A stretch of DNA of 64,000 nt from JACCTU01 sp963809175. Lineage in GTDB: Bacteria; Actinomycetota; Thermoleophilia; Gaiellales; Gaiellaceae. Location: the NCBI GenBank assembly GCA_963809175.1, contig CAWEIK010000003.1, forward strand, positions 904,071-968,070. Reading direction: 5' to 3'. The translations under genes were made by a program, and so were the position numbers. Numbering within the stretch: position 1 is the stretch's first letter; each line of letters begins with the position of its first letter. The notes under the pieces are model-generated. The model did not search any database, was not told the origin of the DNA, and saw only the letters and a program-made list of their open reading frames with translations. Positions 51,110-60,083 of the stretch are shown in pieces.

Positions 51110-53894
51110 ATGTCAATGCAGGCCGACGCGAGGCGGAGCCTTCGCGGTCGCGCGAGCGAGTGCTCGATGCTCGATGAGCTCCTCGAGGCAACGCGAGCGG
51201 GCGAGAGCCGCGCCCTCGTGGTCCGCGGCGAGGCCGGCATCGGCAAGTCGGCGCTCCTGAACTACGTCGCCGCTTCCGCAGACGGCGCGCGGGTGCTCCA
51301 TGCGGAAGGCGCAGAGGCGGAGTTGGAGCTGCCGTTCGCCGCCCTCCAGCAGCTTTGCGCGCCACTGCTCGACGGGCTCGAGCGGCTCGCTCCACCCCAG
51401 CGCGACGCGCTCGAGACCGCGTTCGGACTGAGCGAGGGCCGGCGACCCGACCGGTTCCTCGTCGCGCTCGCGGTTCTGACGCTGCTCTCCGACGCAGCCG
51501 AGACGCAGCCTGTCGTCTGTCTCATCGACGACGCGCAGTGGCTCGACCACTCATCGGCGGAGGCCCTGTCGTTCGTCGCACGCCGCCTCGAGGCCGAAGG
51601 CGTGCTGATGCTGTTCGCGGAGAGGGACTCCGAGCCGGTCCGGGAGCTCGCCGGTCTGCCTGCCCTGGCGCTGCAGCGGCTGTCCTACAGCGACGCGCGA
51701 GCGCTGCTGGCGTCCACGAACCTTCGTGTGCTCGACGAACGGGTCCGCGACAGGCTCATCGCCGAGACGCGCGGTAATCCTCTCGCGCTCCTCGAGCTCC
51801 CGCGTGCACTCTCGCCCGCCACACTCGCGGGCGGGTTTGCGGTGTCGGACGAGTCGCCGCTCGAGCGCCGCATCGAAGCGAGCTTTCGCAGCCGGGTGAA
51901 CGAGCTCGACGCGAAGACGCAACGGTTGCTGCTGGTGGCCGCCGCCGAGCCGCTCGGCGACCCGGCGCTGCTGTGGCGCGCCGCCGCCGCGCTGGAGCTC
52001 GGGCCCGAGCTCGCTGCGCCCGCCGAGGCGGCCGACCTGCTCGCTCTCGACACGCGCGTGACGTTCCGCCACCCGCTCCTGCGTTCCGCCATCTACCACG
52101 CTGCGCCTCCCGACGAGCGGCGCTCGGTGCACGCGGCACTCGCCGACGCCACCGACCCCGAGCTTGATCCCGATCGACGCGCCTGGCATCGCGCACACGC
52201 CACGGTCACACCCGACGAGAGCGTCGCCGCCGAGCTCGAGCGCTCGGCCGAGCGCGCGAGAGTCACGCGGCGGCCTTGCCGCTGCGGCTGCGTTCCTCGA
52301 GCGCGCCGCCGAGCTGACACCTGATCCCCAGCTCCGCGCCACGCGCACACTGGGCGCGGTGCGGCGAAAGTCACTCGCAGGGCTCCACGAACCGGCGGCC
52401 ACGCTGCTCGCGGAGGCCGAGCGCGGGCCGCTGACCGATCTCGACCGCGCACTCGCACTTCGGCTGCGCGGCCGCATCGCCTGGGACCTCGGCCGCGGCG
52501 ACGAGGCGCAGTCGTTGCTGCTCACTGCCGCGCGACGCCTGGAGCCGCTCGACGCAAACCTCGCACGCGAGACCCATCTGGAGGCGCTTTTCCACGCCGG
52601 CAACGCCGGTCGTCTCGGTGACGATCTGCTCCGTGCAGCGAAGGCCGCACGCGCGGCGCCGTCCGCATCCGGGACGCCGGATACGACTGATCTGCTCCTC
52701 GACGGTCTCGCGGTGCTGTACACCGACGGCCACGCGACGGCCGCGCCGCTCCTGAAGGAGGCCGTGGCGAAGGCCCGCGGCACCGACGGCAACAGCGAAC
52801 GCGCCCTGCGCAGCCTGCGCATCGCCTCGCGTGTTGCAGCGGAACTGCTCGACGAAGCGGCCTGGGACGACCTCGCGACCCGCCACGCGCAAGGGGCGCG
52901 CGAGGACGGCGTGCTCAGCGTGTTGCCTGCTGCGTTGAACTACGTTGCTGCTCTGCGCGTCTACGAGGGAGACCTCGCCGCGGCAGCGATCGTGCTGGAC
53001 GAGGTTGCATCCATCAACCAGTCGATCGTGGGAAACATGCCTCAGGTGATGCGCCTGTTGTTCCTCGCCTATCGCGGCGATGAAACTCAGACGTTGCGGA
53101 TCATCCGTGACGTCGAAGAAGCCGCTGCGGGCGGCGAAGGCATGATCCCGAGCGTTTGCGAACTCGCGGCCGCGACGCTGCACAACAGCCTCGGAAACTA
53201 CGAGGCGGCGTTCGACGCCGCGTACCGTGCAGCTGCGACGGATGAGCTGAGCATGACTCCCTTCGTGCTGACCGAGCTGATCGAGGCGGCGGCACGGTCC
53301 GGGAGAACGGACGTCGCCCTTGCCGCGCTCGAGCGGCTGGCGGTGCGAACGCATGCCGCGGGAACGCAGCTCGCGCACGGGCTCGAGGCGCGGTCGCGCG
53401 CCCTCGTGACCGAGGCCGACGACCCCGAGGACGCCTATCGCGAGGCCATCGAAGCACTCCGGGAGACGTCCATGCGCATGTTCCTCGCCCGCGCACGGCT
53501 CCTGTACGGCGAGTGGCTTCGCCGCGCCAACCGTCGCACGGACGCACGCGCGGAGCTCACGGACGCACACGAGTTCTTCACGCAGGTCGGAGCCCAGAGC
53601 TTCGCCGCACGGGTCGCGCGAGAGCTGCTCGCCACCGGCGCGACGCCGCGTCGACGGGTGGACGAGGCCCGCGACCAGCTGACAGGGCAGGAATTGCAGA
53701 TCGCGACTCTCGCGCGCGACGGGTACACGAATCCGGAGATCGGCGCCCGGCTGTTCCTCAGCCCGCGCACGGTCGAGTGGCACCTGCGCAAGGTCTTCAT
53801 GAAACTCGAGCTCACCTCGCGCAGACAGCTCCGGCTGGCCCTCCCAGCCGACGGGCAGCAGCTCGCGAGTGCCGAACGGCACGCCCGGGTGTAG
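51110..53894 (+). CDS. AAA-LuxR (LAL-type) transcriptional regulator 2 (one frameshift)
   Basis: About 927 residues when corrected. Walker A GEAGIGKS at 40-47, Walker B VCLIDDAQWLD, a helical repeat middle, and a LuxR helix-turn-helix ELQIATLARDGYTNPEIGAR and SPRTVEWHLRKVFMKLEL. The frame breaks near 52255-52262, inside the repeated ERSAERAR; it continues as GGLAAAAAFLERAAELTPD. The ATG at 51110 (MSMQADARR) is chosen over the GTG at 51071. Divergent from epoxide hydrolase 1; a DUF4386-like gene with its own motif copy follows. Paralogue of 43095 and 61194. Confidence 0.9.
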
Positions 53895-53912
53895 ACCAGG
53901 GGTTTCGACGGG
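53895..53912 (+). promoter_or_regulatory. Copy of the ACCAGGG-N2-TYCGACGG motif
   Basis: ACCAGGGGTTTCGACGGG begins at the base after the regulator 2 stop and 78 bp before the ATG at 53973. Best match together with the copy at 58787. Confidence 0.5.
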
Positions 53913-53937
53913 CGCGTCCGGGGGTCGATCGCGCGAT

Positions 53938-53962
53938 CTTTCCGTTGTCATCAAACGGAAAG
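53938..53962 (+). promoter_or_regulatory. Hairpin overlapping the ribosome-binding site of the 53973 gene
   Basis: CTTTCCGTT, seven-base loop GTCATCA, then AACGGAAAG. The 3' arm overlaps GGAAAGGA, the Shine-Dalgarno of the downstream gene, so the hairpin could control translation. The same layout occurs at 42914-42938. Confidence 0.55.
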
Positions 53963-53972
53963 GACGGAACCA

Positions 53973-54731
53973 ATGACTACCTTCGAACGAGTCTTTCGCG
54001 GTGGAGGAATTGCGTTTTTGCTGTTCTTCATCGTCGGCGCGGTGATCCACGGCACTCCGCCGAAAGTCGGTGCCTCGGCCGACACGCTCGTCTCCTTCTA
54101 CGACGGCGACAGCACGCGGATCCTGATCGCGTCCGTCTTCTTCGGCTTCGCACTGCTGAACCTGATGTGGTTCGCCGTGGCGCTCAGCAGTGCGTTGCGT
54201 GATGCAGGCTTCGGCGGGTGGGGCTCTGCGGCGGTGGCGGCCGCCGGAGCCCTGGGAGGCGTGATCTTCGTGCTCCTCACGGTGGACGCCGTCCTGGCGT
54301 ACTCCATCGCCGGAACGGGGAACGACGCGCTGGTGTCGGGCCTGAACGACCTCATCTGGGTCGCCGGTTCCCTGGCCGCGTTCCCGACGGCGATGCTGGT
54401 CATGTCGGGGTCGTTCGGGCTCTGGCGGGCAGGGCTGATCTCGAACGCGATGTTCGGGGCCGGCGTCACGACGATGGTGCTCGTGCTCGCGCGAACCACC
54501 ACCTGGGCGAGCGACGGATTCTGGGCTCCGGACGGCGCCTACGCGCAGTACGTCGCGCCGATCGTCGTCGGCCTCTGGATCGTCGCGTTCAGCAGGGTCA
54601 TCCTCGGCGCTGAATCCGTCGACGCTGAGCGTCTCCGACCGCGCGGCCGTGCCGGCGCACTGACGCTACACACGCCGACTCGACAAGGAACGCCGGCGGC
54701 AGCTAGGCCGCCGGCGTTCTTGTCCCTTTGA
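53973..54731 (+). CDS. DUF4386-like integral membrane protein, copy 2 (probable 3' frameshift)
   Basis: About 230 residues with six to seven membrane segments: GGIAFLLFFIVGAVIHGTPP, ILIASVFFGFALLNLMWFAV, AAAGALGGVIFVLLTVDAVL, AMLVMSGSFGLWRAGLISNA and YVAPIVVGLWIVAFSRVILG. The raw ORF runs through a perfect terminator hairpin (54689-54718) into a proline-rich tail; a single-base shift near 54625-54650 would give a stop at 54661-54663, before the hairpin, which I consider the true end. Divergence from copy 1 (45997) is high; both share only topology and the N-terminal layout. Follows regulator 2. Confidence 0.75.
   Translation: MTTFERVFRGGGIAFLLFFIVGAVIHGTPPKVGASADTLVSFYDGDSTRILIASVFFGFALLNLMWFAVALSSALRDAGFGGWGSAAVAAAGALGGVIFVLLTVDAVLAYSIAGTGNDALVSGLNDLIWVAGSLAAFPTAMLVMSGSFGLWRAGLISNAMFGAGVTTMVLVLARTTTWASDGFWAPDGAYAQYVAPIVVGLWIVAFSRVILGAESVDAERLRPRGRAGALTLHTPTRQGTPAAARPPAFLSL
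54689..54718. terminator. Perfect GC hairpin terminator
   Basis: AACGCCGGCGGC / GCCGCCGGCGTT, 12 bp, loop AGCTAG, then CTTGTCCCTTTG. It separates the membrane protein gene from ftsH and indicates that the ORF reading through it is frameshifted. Confidence 0.8.
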
Positions 54732-54758
54732 ACGTTTCCCACGGAGTACGCTTGAGCA

Positions 54759-56691
54759 ATGGCCAACAGGGCCGACGACCGTGGAGCGGAGCCGACACCG
54801 GCGCGGCGTCCCGGGTTCGGATTCTCGCCCCGCTGGATCCTCTTCTTCGTCGCGGTGCTCGCGTTCAACGTCTTCATCAGCGCCCGCGCGATGCAGCCCG
54901 AGTCGCGCGTTCGCGTTCCCTACAGCCCGTTCTTCCTCGAGCAGGTGGAGAAGGGCAACGTCTCCGAGATCACCTCCAAGGGGACGGACTTGCAGGGCAC
55001 GTTCAAGCGCCAGGTGACGTTCGAGCAGGCAGATCCGACGACGCGATTCCGGACGGAGATCCCGGGGTTCGCGAACACGGAGGAGCTGTCCCGTTCGCTG
55101 CAGGAGAACAACGTCACGGTCAACGCCGAACCGCTCGACACCGGCGCATCGTGGTGGCAGACCCTGCTCTTCGGGTTCGGGCCCACGATCCTGTTCATCT
55201 TCCTGCTCTTCTGGTTGTTCCGCCGCGCCGGCAACGTGCAGAACGCGCTCGGCGCGTTCGGTCGCTCACGTGCTCGCCGGTACGAGGCATCGGGTGACAA
55301 GGTCACGTTCGCAGACGTGGCGGGGATCGAAGAGGCAGAGCAGGAGCTGGTCGAGGTCGTCGACTTCCTGCGTCATCCCGAGAAGTACCAGCGGCTCGGC
55401 GGGCGCGTCCCGCACGGCGTGCTCCTCAGCGGACCTCCGGGAACCGGCAAGACGCTGCTCGCGCGCGCGGTGGCGGGCGAAGCCGACGCTACCGTTCTTC
55501 TCACTGGCTGCGTCGGAGTTCGTCGAGGCGATCGTGGGCGTCGGCGCTGCGCGCGTGCGCGATCTGTTCAAGGCGGCGAAGGAGAACGCACCGGCAATCG
55601 TCTTCATCGACGAGCTCGACGCCATCGGGCGCTCGCGTACGAGCGGCGTCGCCGGGTTCAGCGGCGGCAACGACGAGCGCGAACAGACGCTCAACCAGAT
55701 CCTCACGGAGATGGACGGGTTCGATTCGAAGACGAGCGTGATCGTCCTCGCGGCGACGAACCGGCCCGACGTGCTCGACCAGGCGCTCCTGCGACCGGGG
55801 CGGTTCGACCGCCGCGTCGCGGTCCAGCCGCCGGACCGGGACGGCCGCGAGGCGATTCTTCGCGTGCATGCACGCGGCATCCCACTCGCTCCCGGCGTCG
55901 ACCTCGGCCGCATCGCGGCGACGACGCCGGGGATGGTCGGAGCCGATCTCGCCAACCTCGTGAACGAGGCGGCGCTCACAGCCGCCCGGCGCGGGCACGA
56001 GACCGTCGAAGAAGCCGACTTCACCGACTCGCTCGAGCGCATCGTGCTCGGCGCGGCACGCCGGGTGATGATGAGCATCGAGGATCGTCGGCGAACCGCG
56101 TACCACGAGGGCGGCCATGCGCTCGTCGGGATGCTGACCCGCGGCGCGGATCCCGTCCGCAAGGTTTCGATCATCCCGCGCGGTCCCGCGCTCGGCGTGA
56201 CGTTCTCGGCGCCCGACGCCGACCGCTTCAACTACCTGGAGCCTGAGATCCACGCCAAGATCAAGGTCGCGCTCGGCGGCCGGGTTGCCGAGGAGCTCGT
56301 CTTCGGCGAGATCAGCACAGGCGCAGAGTCGGACATCGAGCAGCTGACGGCCCTGGCACGGCACATGGTCGGGCGCTGGGGGATGAGCGACGCAGTCGGC
56401 CCGATCGCCGTCATCCCCCGCGACGGAACTGGGCCCTTCCTCCCCGGCGCCGCCGAGAGCTCTCCGGAGACCCAGAGGCTCCTCGACGACGAGGTGCGAC
56501 GCATCGTCGGCGAAGCGCATGCTGAGGTCGCCGCGCTTCTGGACGAGAACCGCGCTCGCCTCGACGCGCTCGCGAGCGCACTGCTCGAACGCGAGACGCT
56601 CGACGAGGACGACGCGTACGCCGCCGCGGGCGTCGTGCGAGCGCAGGCAGCGCCGACCGAAGCGTTCGCCGCGGACGTCAACGCGCGCTGA
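54759..56691 (+). CDS. ftsH: ATP-dependent zinc metalloprotease FtsH (one frameshift)
   Basis: Membrane AAA protease of about 644 residues corrected. N-terminal segment RWILFFVAVLAFNVFISARA, second segment TLLFGFGPTILFIFLLFWLF; AAA core with Walker A GPPGTGKT, Walker B IVFIDELDAIG, second region of homology RPGRFDRRV; zinc site AYHEGGHALVG. The frame breaks near 55490-55493 with one extra base; correct reading gives PFFSLAASEFVEAIVGVGAA. It degrades misfolded membrane and regulatory proteins. ATG at 54759. Bax-inhibitor (YccA-like) proteins, represented nearby, are known FtsH partners in other bacteria. Probably one of several ftsH paralogues in this genome. Confidence 0.93.
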
Positions 56692-56722
56692 GGCCGACTC
56701 GCCGAATATCGTTCTCGACGGG

Positions 56723-57638
56723 ATGGCGAGCGACGAGGCGGTGATCGACTGGCTGCTCGAAGGCGACCCCGCGATTCGCTGGCAGGTGCTGCGCGACCTG
56801 CTCGACGAGCCGGCCGAGACGTGGGAGCGCGAGCGCAGCCGAGTGGTCGAGACGGGGTGGGTGGCGGCGTTACTCGACGCCAGGGGACCTGACGGCGAGT
56901 GGCCGAAGGGACGTTGGACGGACGCTCCCTGGACGCCGCTGCTGCTCGTCGCCTTCGGCCTGCCGGAAGGCCATCCAGCCGGGCGTGGCCCGATCGAGCG
57001 CCTGCTCGGTCGGTTCATGTCGATCGGAGCCGACGTGGACGGTGCGTTCCTGCTGAAGCGCATCGATCTCTGCCATCTCGGCTTCTGGCTCGGGCTCGGC
57101 GCCCACTTTCTCGAAGCGGATCGGCGGCTTCCGGCTCTCGGCGAAGCTGTGCTGAGCGCGCAGCTGGCCGACGGCGGCTGGAACTGCCGCACGCGGAACT
57201 ACCCGAAAACGAGTCACAGCTCGTTTCACACGACGTTCAACGTGCTCGAGAACCTTCGGCTCGCAGCCGCCCGAGGCATCGTTCCGAAGCGCGCCTTCGG
57301 GGACGCCGAAGCGCGTGCGCTCGAGTTCATGGTCGCGCATCGTCTGTACCGATCCGACCACACAGGCGAGGTCATCTCGGAGCGGTTCACGCAGCTCACC
57401 TACCCATGGCATTGGCACTACACCGTGCTGCGTGGTCTCGACTATCTGCGGCTGACGCCCGCAATCGCCGACGAGCGGCTCGCCGACCCGATCGACCTGC
57501 TGCGCGAGCAAGCGCAAGCCCAACGGGCGCTGGCCGCTGCAGACGCGCATCCCCGGAACGCTGCTGGTCGAGATGGAGAAGCCCGGCCGGGACAGCCGCT
57601 GGAACACGCTGCGGGCGCTCCGGGTTCTGCGGGCCTAG
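56723..57638 (+). CDS. Squalene-cyclase/prenyltransferase-repeat-like protein (one frameshift)
   Basis: About 305 residues made of alpha-alpha repeats. Visible: WLLEGDPAIRWQVLRDLLDE, ARGPDGEWPKGRWTDAPWTP and LADGGWNCRTRNYPKTSHSS (the DGGW-type turn motif of the prenyltransferase/squalene-oxidase repeat), then FHTTFNVLENLRLAA and TYPWHWHYTVLRGLDYLRL. The frame breaks near 57508-57515; corrected end KRKPNGRWPLQTRIPGTLL. No DxDD protonation motif is seen, so cyclase activity is doubtful. Unknown function. ATG at 56723; convergent with the DsbA-like gene, sharing CTAG. Confidence 0.65.
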
Positions 57639-58180
57639 TCGATAGCTGTTTCGAGCGCGGCGAGCAGGGTCTCGACGTCGTAGGAGTCGTCGTGGCGAGC
57701 TCCGTTGACGTAGAAGGTCGGCGTGCCGTTCACGCCGCTTCGCACGCCGCTCATGAAGTCCTCGCGCACCCGGGCTGCGTGGCGCTCGTCGGCCAACTCG
57801 CGGTCGAAGAGCTCGACGTCCAGCTCGAGCGCCTGCGCGTAGCTCCGCAGGTCGTCGTCTCGCAGTCGCTGCTGGTTCTCGTACAGGAGGTCGTGCATCT
57901 CCCAGAAGCGGCCCAGCGCTCCCGCAGCCTCAGCGGCTTCGGCGGCGCGCTCGGCGTGCGGGTGCGAGGTCGAGATCGGAAAGTTGCGAAACACGAAGCG
58001 GAGTCGGTCGCCCATGCGGGCCTGCACGTCCTTGACGATGGGGTACGCGGCGCCGCAGTAGGGACATTCGTAGTCGCCGTACTCGACGAGCGTCACTGCC
58101 GCCGACGGCGGGCCTTGGATGTGGTCGCGCGCCTCGTCCACGGGCAGCGTCAGGTCGGTGTGCCAAGTGGTCTTGCTCAT
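57635..58180 (-). CDS. DsbA-like thiol oxidoreductase with CPYC motif
   Basis: A 181-residue thioredoxin-fold protein (DSBA/FrnE-like family). Active site Cys39-Pro-Tyr-Cys42 in YGDYECPYCGAAYP, helical insertion FWEMHDLLYENQQRLRDDDL, and the cis-Pro loop VNGTPTFYVNG near residue 155. No signal peptide, so it probably works in the cytoplasm. ATG at 58180 overlaps the peroxiredoxin stop (ATGA), suggesting it reduces or regenerates that enzyme. Confidence 0.88.
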   Translation of the reverse strand: MSKTTWHTDLTLPVDEARDHIQGPPSAAVTLVEYGDYECPYCGAAYPIVKDVQARMGDRLRFVFRNFPISTSHPHAERAAEAAEAAGALGRFWEMHDLLYENQQRLRDDDLRSYAQALELDVELFDRELADERHAARVREDFMSGVRSGVNGTPTFYVNGARHDDSYDVETLLAALETAID

Positions 58181-58680
58181 GACCGCTCGTCCTGCCCGAG
58201 GCTCTCGAGCGCGCGCAGGATTCCGTCCGCGCCGGGGTTGACGCCGACCGGCGACACGTAGTTCCAGCGGATGACCCCGTTGGCGTCGATCACATAGAGC
58301 GCCCGTTCGCTGGTGCCCTCTTGCGATCGGTAGACACCGTAGAGCCGCGAGACCTCCCCTTTGGGCTCGAAGTCGGAGAGGAGGGCGAAGTGGAGATTCC
58401 GATCCTTCGCGAAGGCGAGATGGGACCAGACGCTGTCGACGGAAATGCCGATCAACTCTGCGTCGAACTTGTGGAACTCCGGCAGCAGCTCCTGGTACAG
58501 CGCGAGCTGGTCCGAGCAGACGGGGCTCCAATCCTCTGGGTAGAAGACGAGCACCACCGGTCGACCGCGCAGCTCGGAGAGAGCCAGGCGCTGGTCAGGT
58601 GTCGAGGGCAGCGCGAAGTCGGGCGCCTCCTCCCCGACTGCAAGCGGCGTCGCCTGCTCTCCTGTCGTCGTCTCGGTCAT
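58177..58680 (-). CDS. Peroxiredoxin (AhpC/TSA, AhpE/Bcp-like)
   Basis: A 167-residue peroxidase. Peroxidatic Cys55 in FYPEDWSPVCSDQL with the preceding Pro; Arg in the VYRSQEGTSERALYVID region; no obvious resolving cysteine elsewhere, suggesting a 1-Cys type needing an external thiol such as the adjacent DsbA-like protein. The usual PxxxTxxC appears as PEDWSPVC. ATG at 58680. About 200 bp divergent gap to epoxide hydrolase 2. Confidence 0.9.
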   Translation of the reverse strand: MTETTTGEQATPLAVGEEAPDFALPSTPDQRLALSELRGRPVVLVFYPEDWSPVCSDQLALYQELLPEFHKFDAELIGISVDSVWSHLAFAKDRNLHFALLSDFEPKGEVSRLYGVYRSQEGTSERALYVIDANGVIRWNYVSPVGVNPGADGILRALESLGQDERS

Positions 58681-58786
58681 TGCTTCCGCTCGGTCGTAAC
58701 CCGCAGCTCTTCTGTTTCCGACACCAGAGTAACCCGATCGCGTTCGTACGGCAGGTGGTGCCGCCCGCGGGGAGCCAGGGGAGCAG

Positions 58787-58804
58787 ACCAGGGCCTTCGA
58801 CGGG
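58787..58804 (+). promoter_or_regulatory. Copy of the ACCAGGG-N2-TYCGACGG motif
   Basis: ACCAGGGCCTTCGACGGG, 94 bp upstream of the epoxide hydrolase start at 58881, in the gap divergent from the peroxiredoxin gene. Confidence 0.5.
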
Positions 58805-58880
58805 TACGAAGCTCGACCGTGGCGATCAGGCTGCGTGGCGTCACCAATCGAAGCCCCGTCAGGGCTCGGGAAGGGGAGTC

Positions 58881-60083
58881 ATGAGCACTACAGTCGACAC
58901 CGCGACCGAAATTCGGGCGTTCCAGATCGACATTCCAGAAGAGCAGATCGACGACTTGCGCCGGCGCATCGCGGCGACGCGCTGGCCCACCCAGGAGCTC
59001 GTCGAGGACCGGTCGCAAGGTGTGCAGCTCGCGACGCTGCGGGAGCTCGCCGCCTACTGGGCGAACGACTACGACTGGCGCAAGACCGAGGCGATGCTCA
59101 ACGCCTTGCCGCAGTTCACGACCGAGATCGACGGGGTGGACATCCACTTCATCCACGTCCGCTCCCAGCACGAGAACGCCCTGCCGTTGATCATGACGCA
59201 TGGCTGGCCCGGCTCGGTCATCGAGCTGCTCGAGACCGTCGGCCCCCTGACCGATCCGACCGCTCACGGCGGCGTCGCCGAGGACGCATTCCACCTGGTG
59301 CTGCCGTCAATGCCTGGTTACGGCTTCTCCAGTGAGCCGGCCGAGCTCGGCTGGGACGCCGCCCGTGTCGGGCGCGCGTGGGCGGAGCTGATGCATCGCC
59401 TCGGCTACACCCGCTATGTCGCTCAAGGTGGCGACGTGGGTGCCCTGGTCACCGATCTGATGGGCCGCCAGGCGGTCGAGGGTTTGGTCGGCTACCACGT
59501 GAACCTGCTCACAGCGGTGCTCGCAATCGGCGATCACCTGCCGAAGGAGTCCGAACACGAACGCGCAGCGGCTGAGGCGGTTGCGACGTTCAAGCAGGAC
59601 GGCTTCGGCTACTTCCTCGAGATGGCCACGCGGCCACAGACGATCGGCTACTCCCTACTGGATTCACCCGTTGGGCTGGCGGCCTGGATGCTCGACCACG
59701 ACACGGACAGCTACTACAAGATCTCCCGCGCCTTCGTCGACGGCGAGCCGGTGGGCAGTCTCACCCGGGAGAGCATCGTCGGCAACATCACCCTGTACTG
59801 GCTGACCGGCACCGCACCGTCGACGGCCCGGTCGTACTGGGAGGACGGACGAGCGCTGGCCGCAGCGCTTGCGAGCGGCCAGCCTCCGCCGCCCGTGGAG
59901 GTGCCCGTCGGCTTCACGACCTTTCCCGGCGAGATCTGGGCTTCCCCGCGCAGCTGGGTCGAAGCGGTCTACCCCGACCTCGCCTACTTCAACGAGGTCG
60001 ACAGGGGCGGCCACTTCGCCGCCTGGGAGGAGCCCGAGCTCTTCTCCAGCGAGTTGCGGTCCGCATTCCGCACACGGCGCTGA
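58881..60083 (+). CDS. Epoxide hydrolase (EHN domain, alpha/beta-hydrolase), copy 2
   Basis: A 400-residue paralogue of the enzyme at 49747: FQIDIPEEQIDDLRRRIAA, THGWPGSVIELLETVGPLTD, VLPSMPGYGFSSEPAELGW. At the nucleophile elbow the sequence is AQGGDVGALVTD, with Asp retained but Trp changed to Val. The catalytic His is in VDRGGHFAAWEEPELF. ATG at 58881 with AAGGGGAG at 7 bp. Its stop is followed with no gap by the GTG of redoxin 2 (60084), so the two proteins are made together. Confidence 0.91.
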   Translation: MSTTVDTATEIRAFQIDIPEEQIDDLRRRIAATRWPTQELVEDRSQGVQLATLRELAAYWANDYDWRKTEAMLNALPQFTTEIDGVDIHFIHVRSQHENALPLIMTHGWPGSVIELLETVGPLTDPTAHGGVAEDAFHLVLPSMPGYGFSSEPAELGWDAARVGRAWAELMHRLGYTRYVAQGGDVGALVTDLMGRQAVEGLVGYHVNLLTAVLAIGDHLPKESEHERAAAEAVATFKQDGFGYFLEMATRPQTIGYSLLDSPVGLAAWMLDHDTDSYYKISRAFVDGEPVGSLTRESIVGNITLYWLTGTAPSTARSYWEDGRALAAALASGQPPPPVEVPVGFTTFPGEIWASPRSWVEAVYPDLAYFNEVDRGGHFAAWEEPELFSSELRSAFRTRR

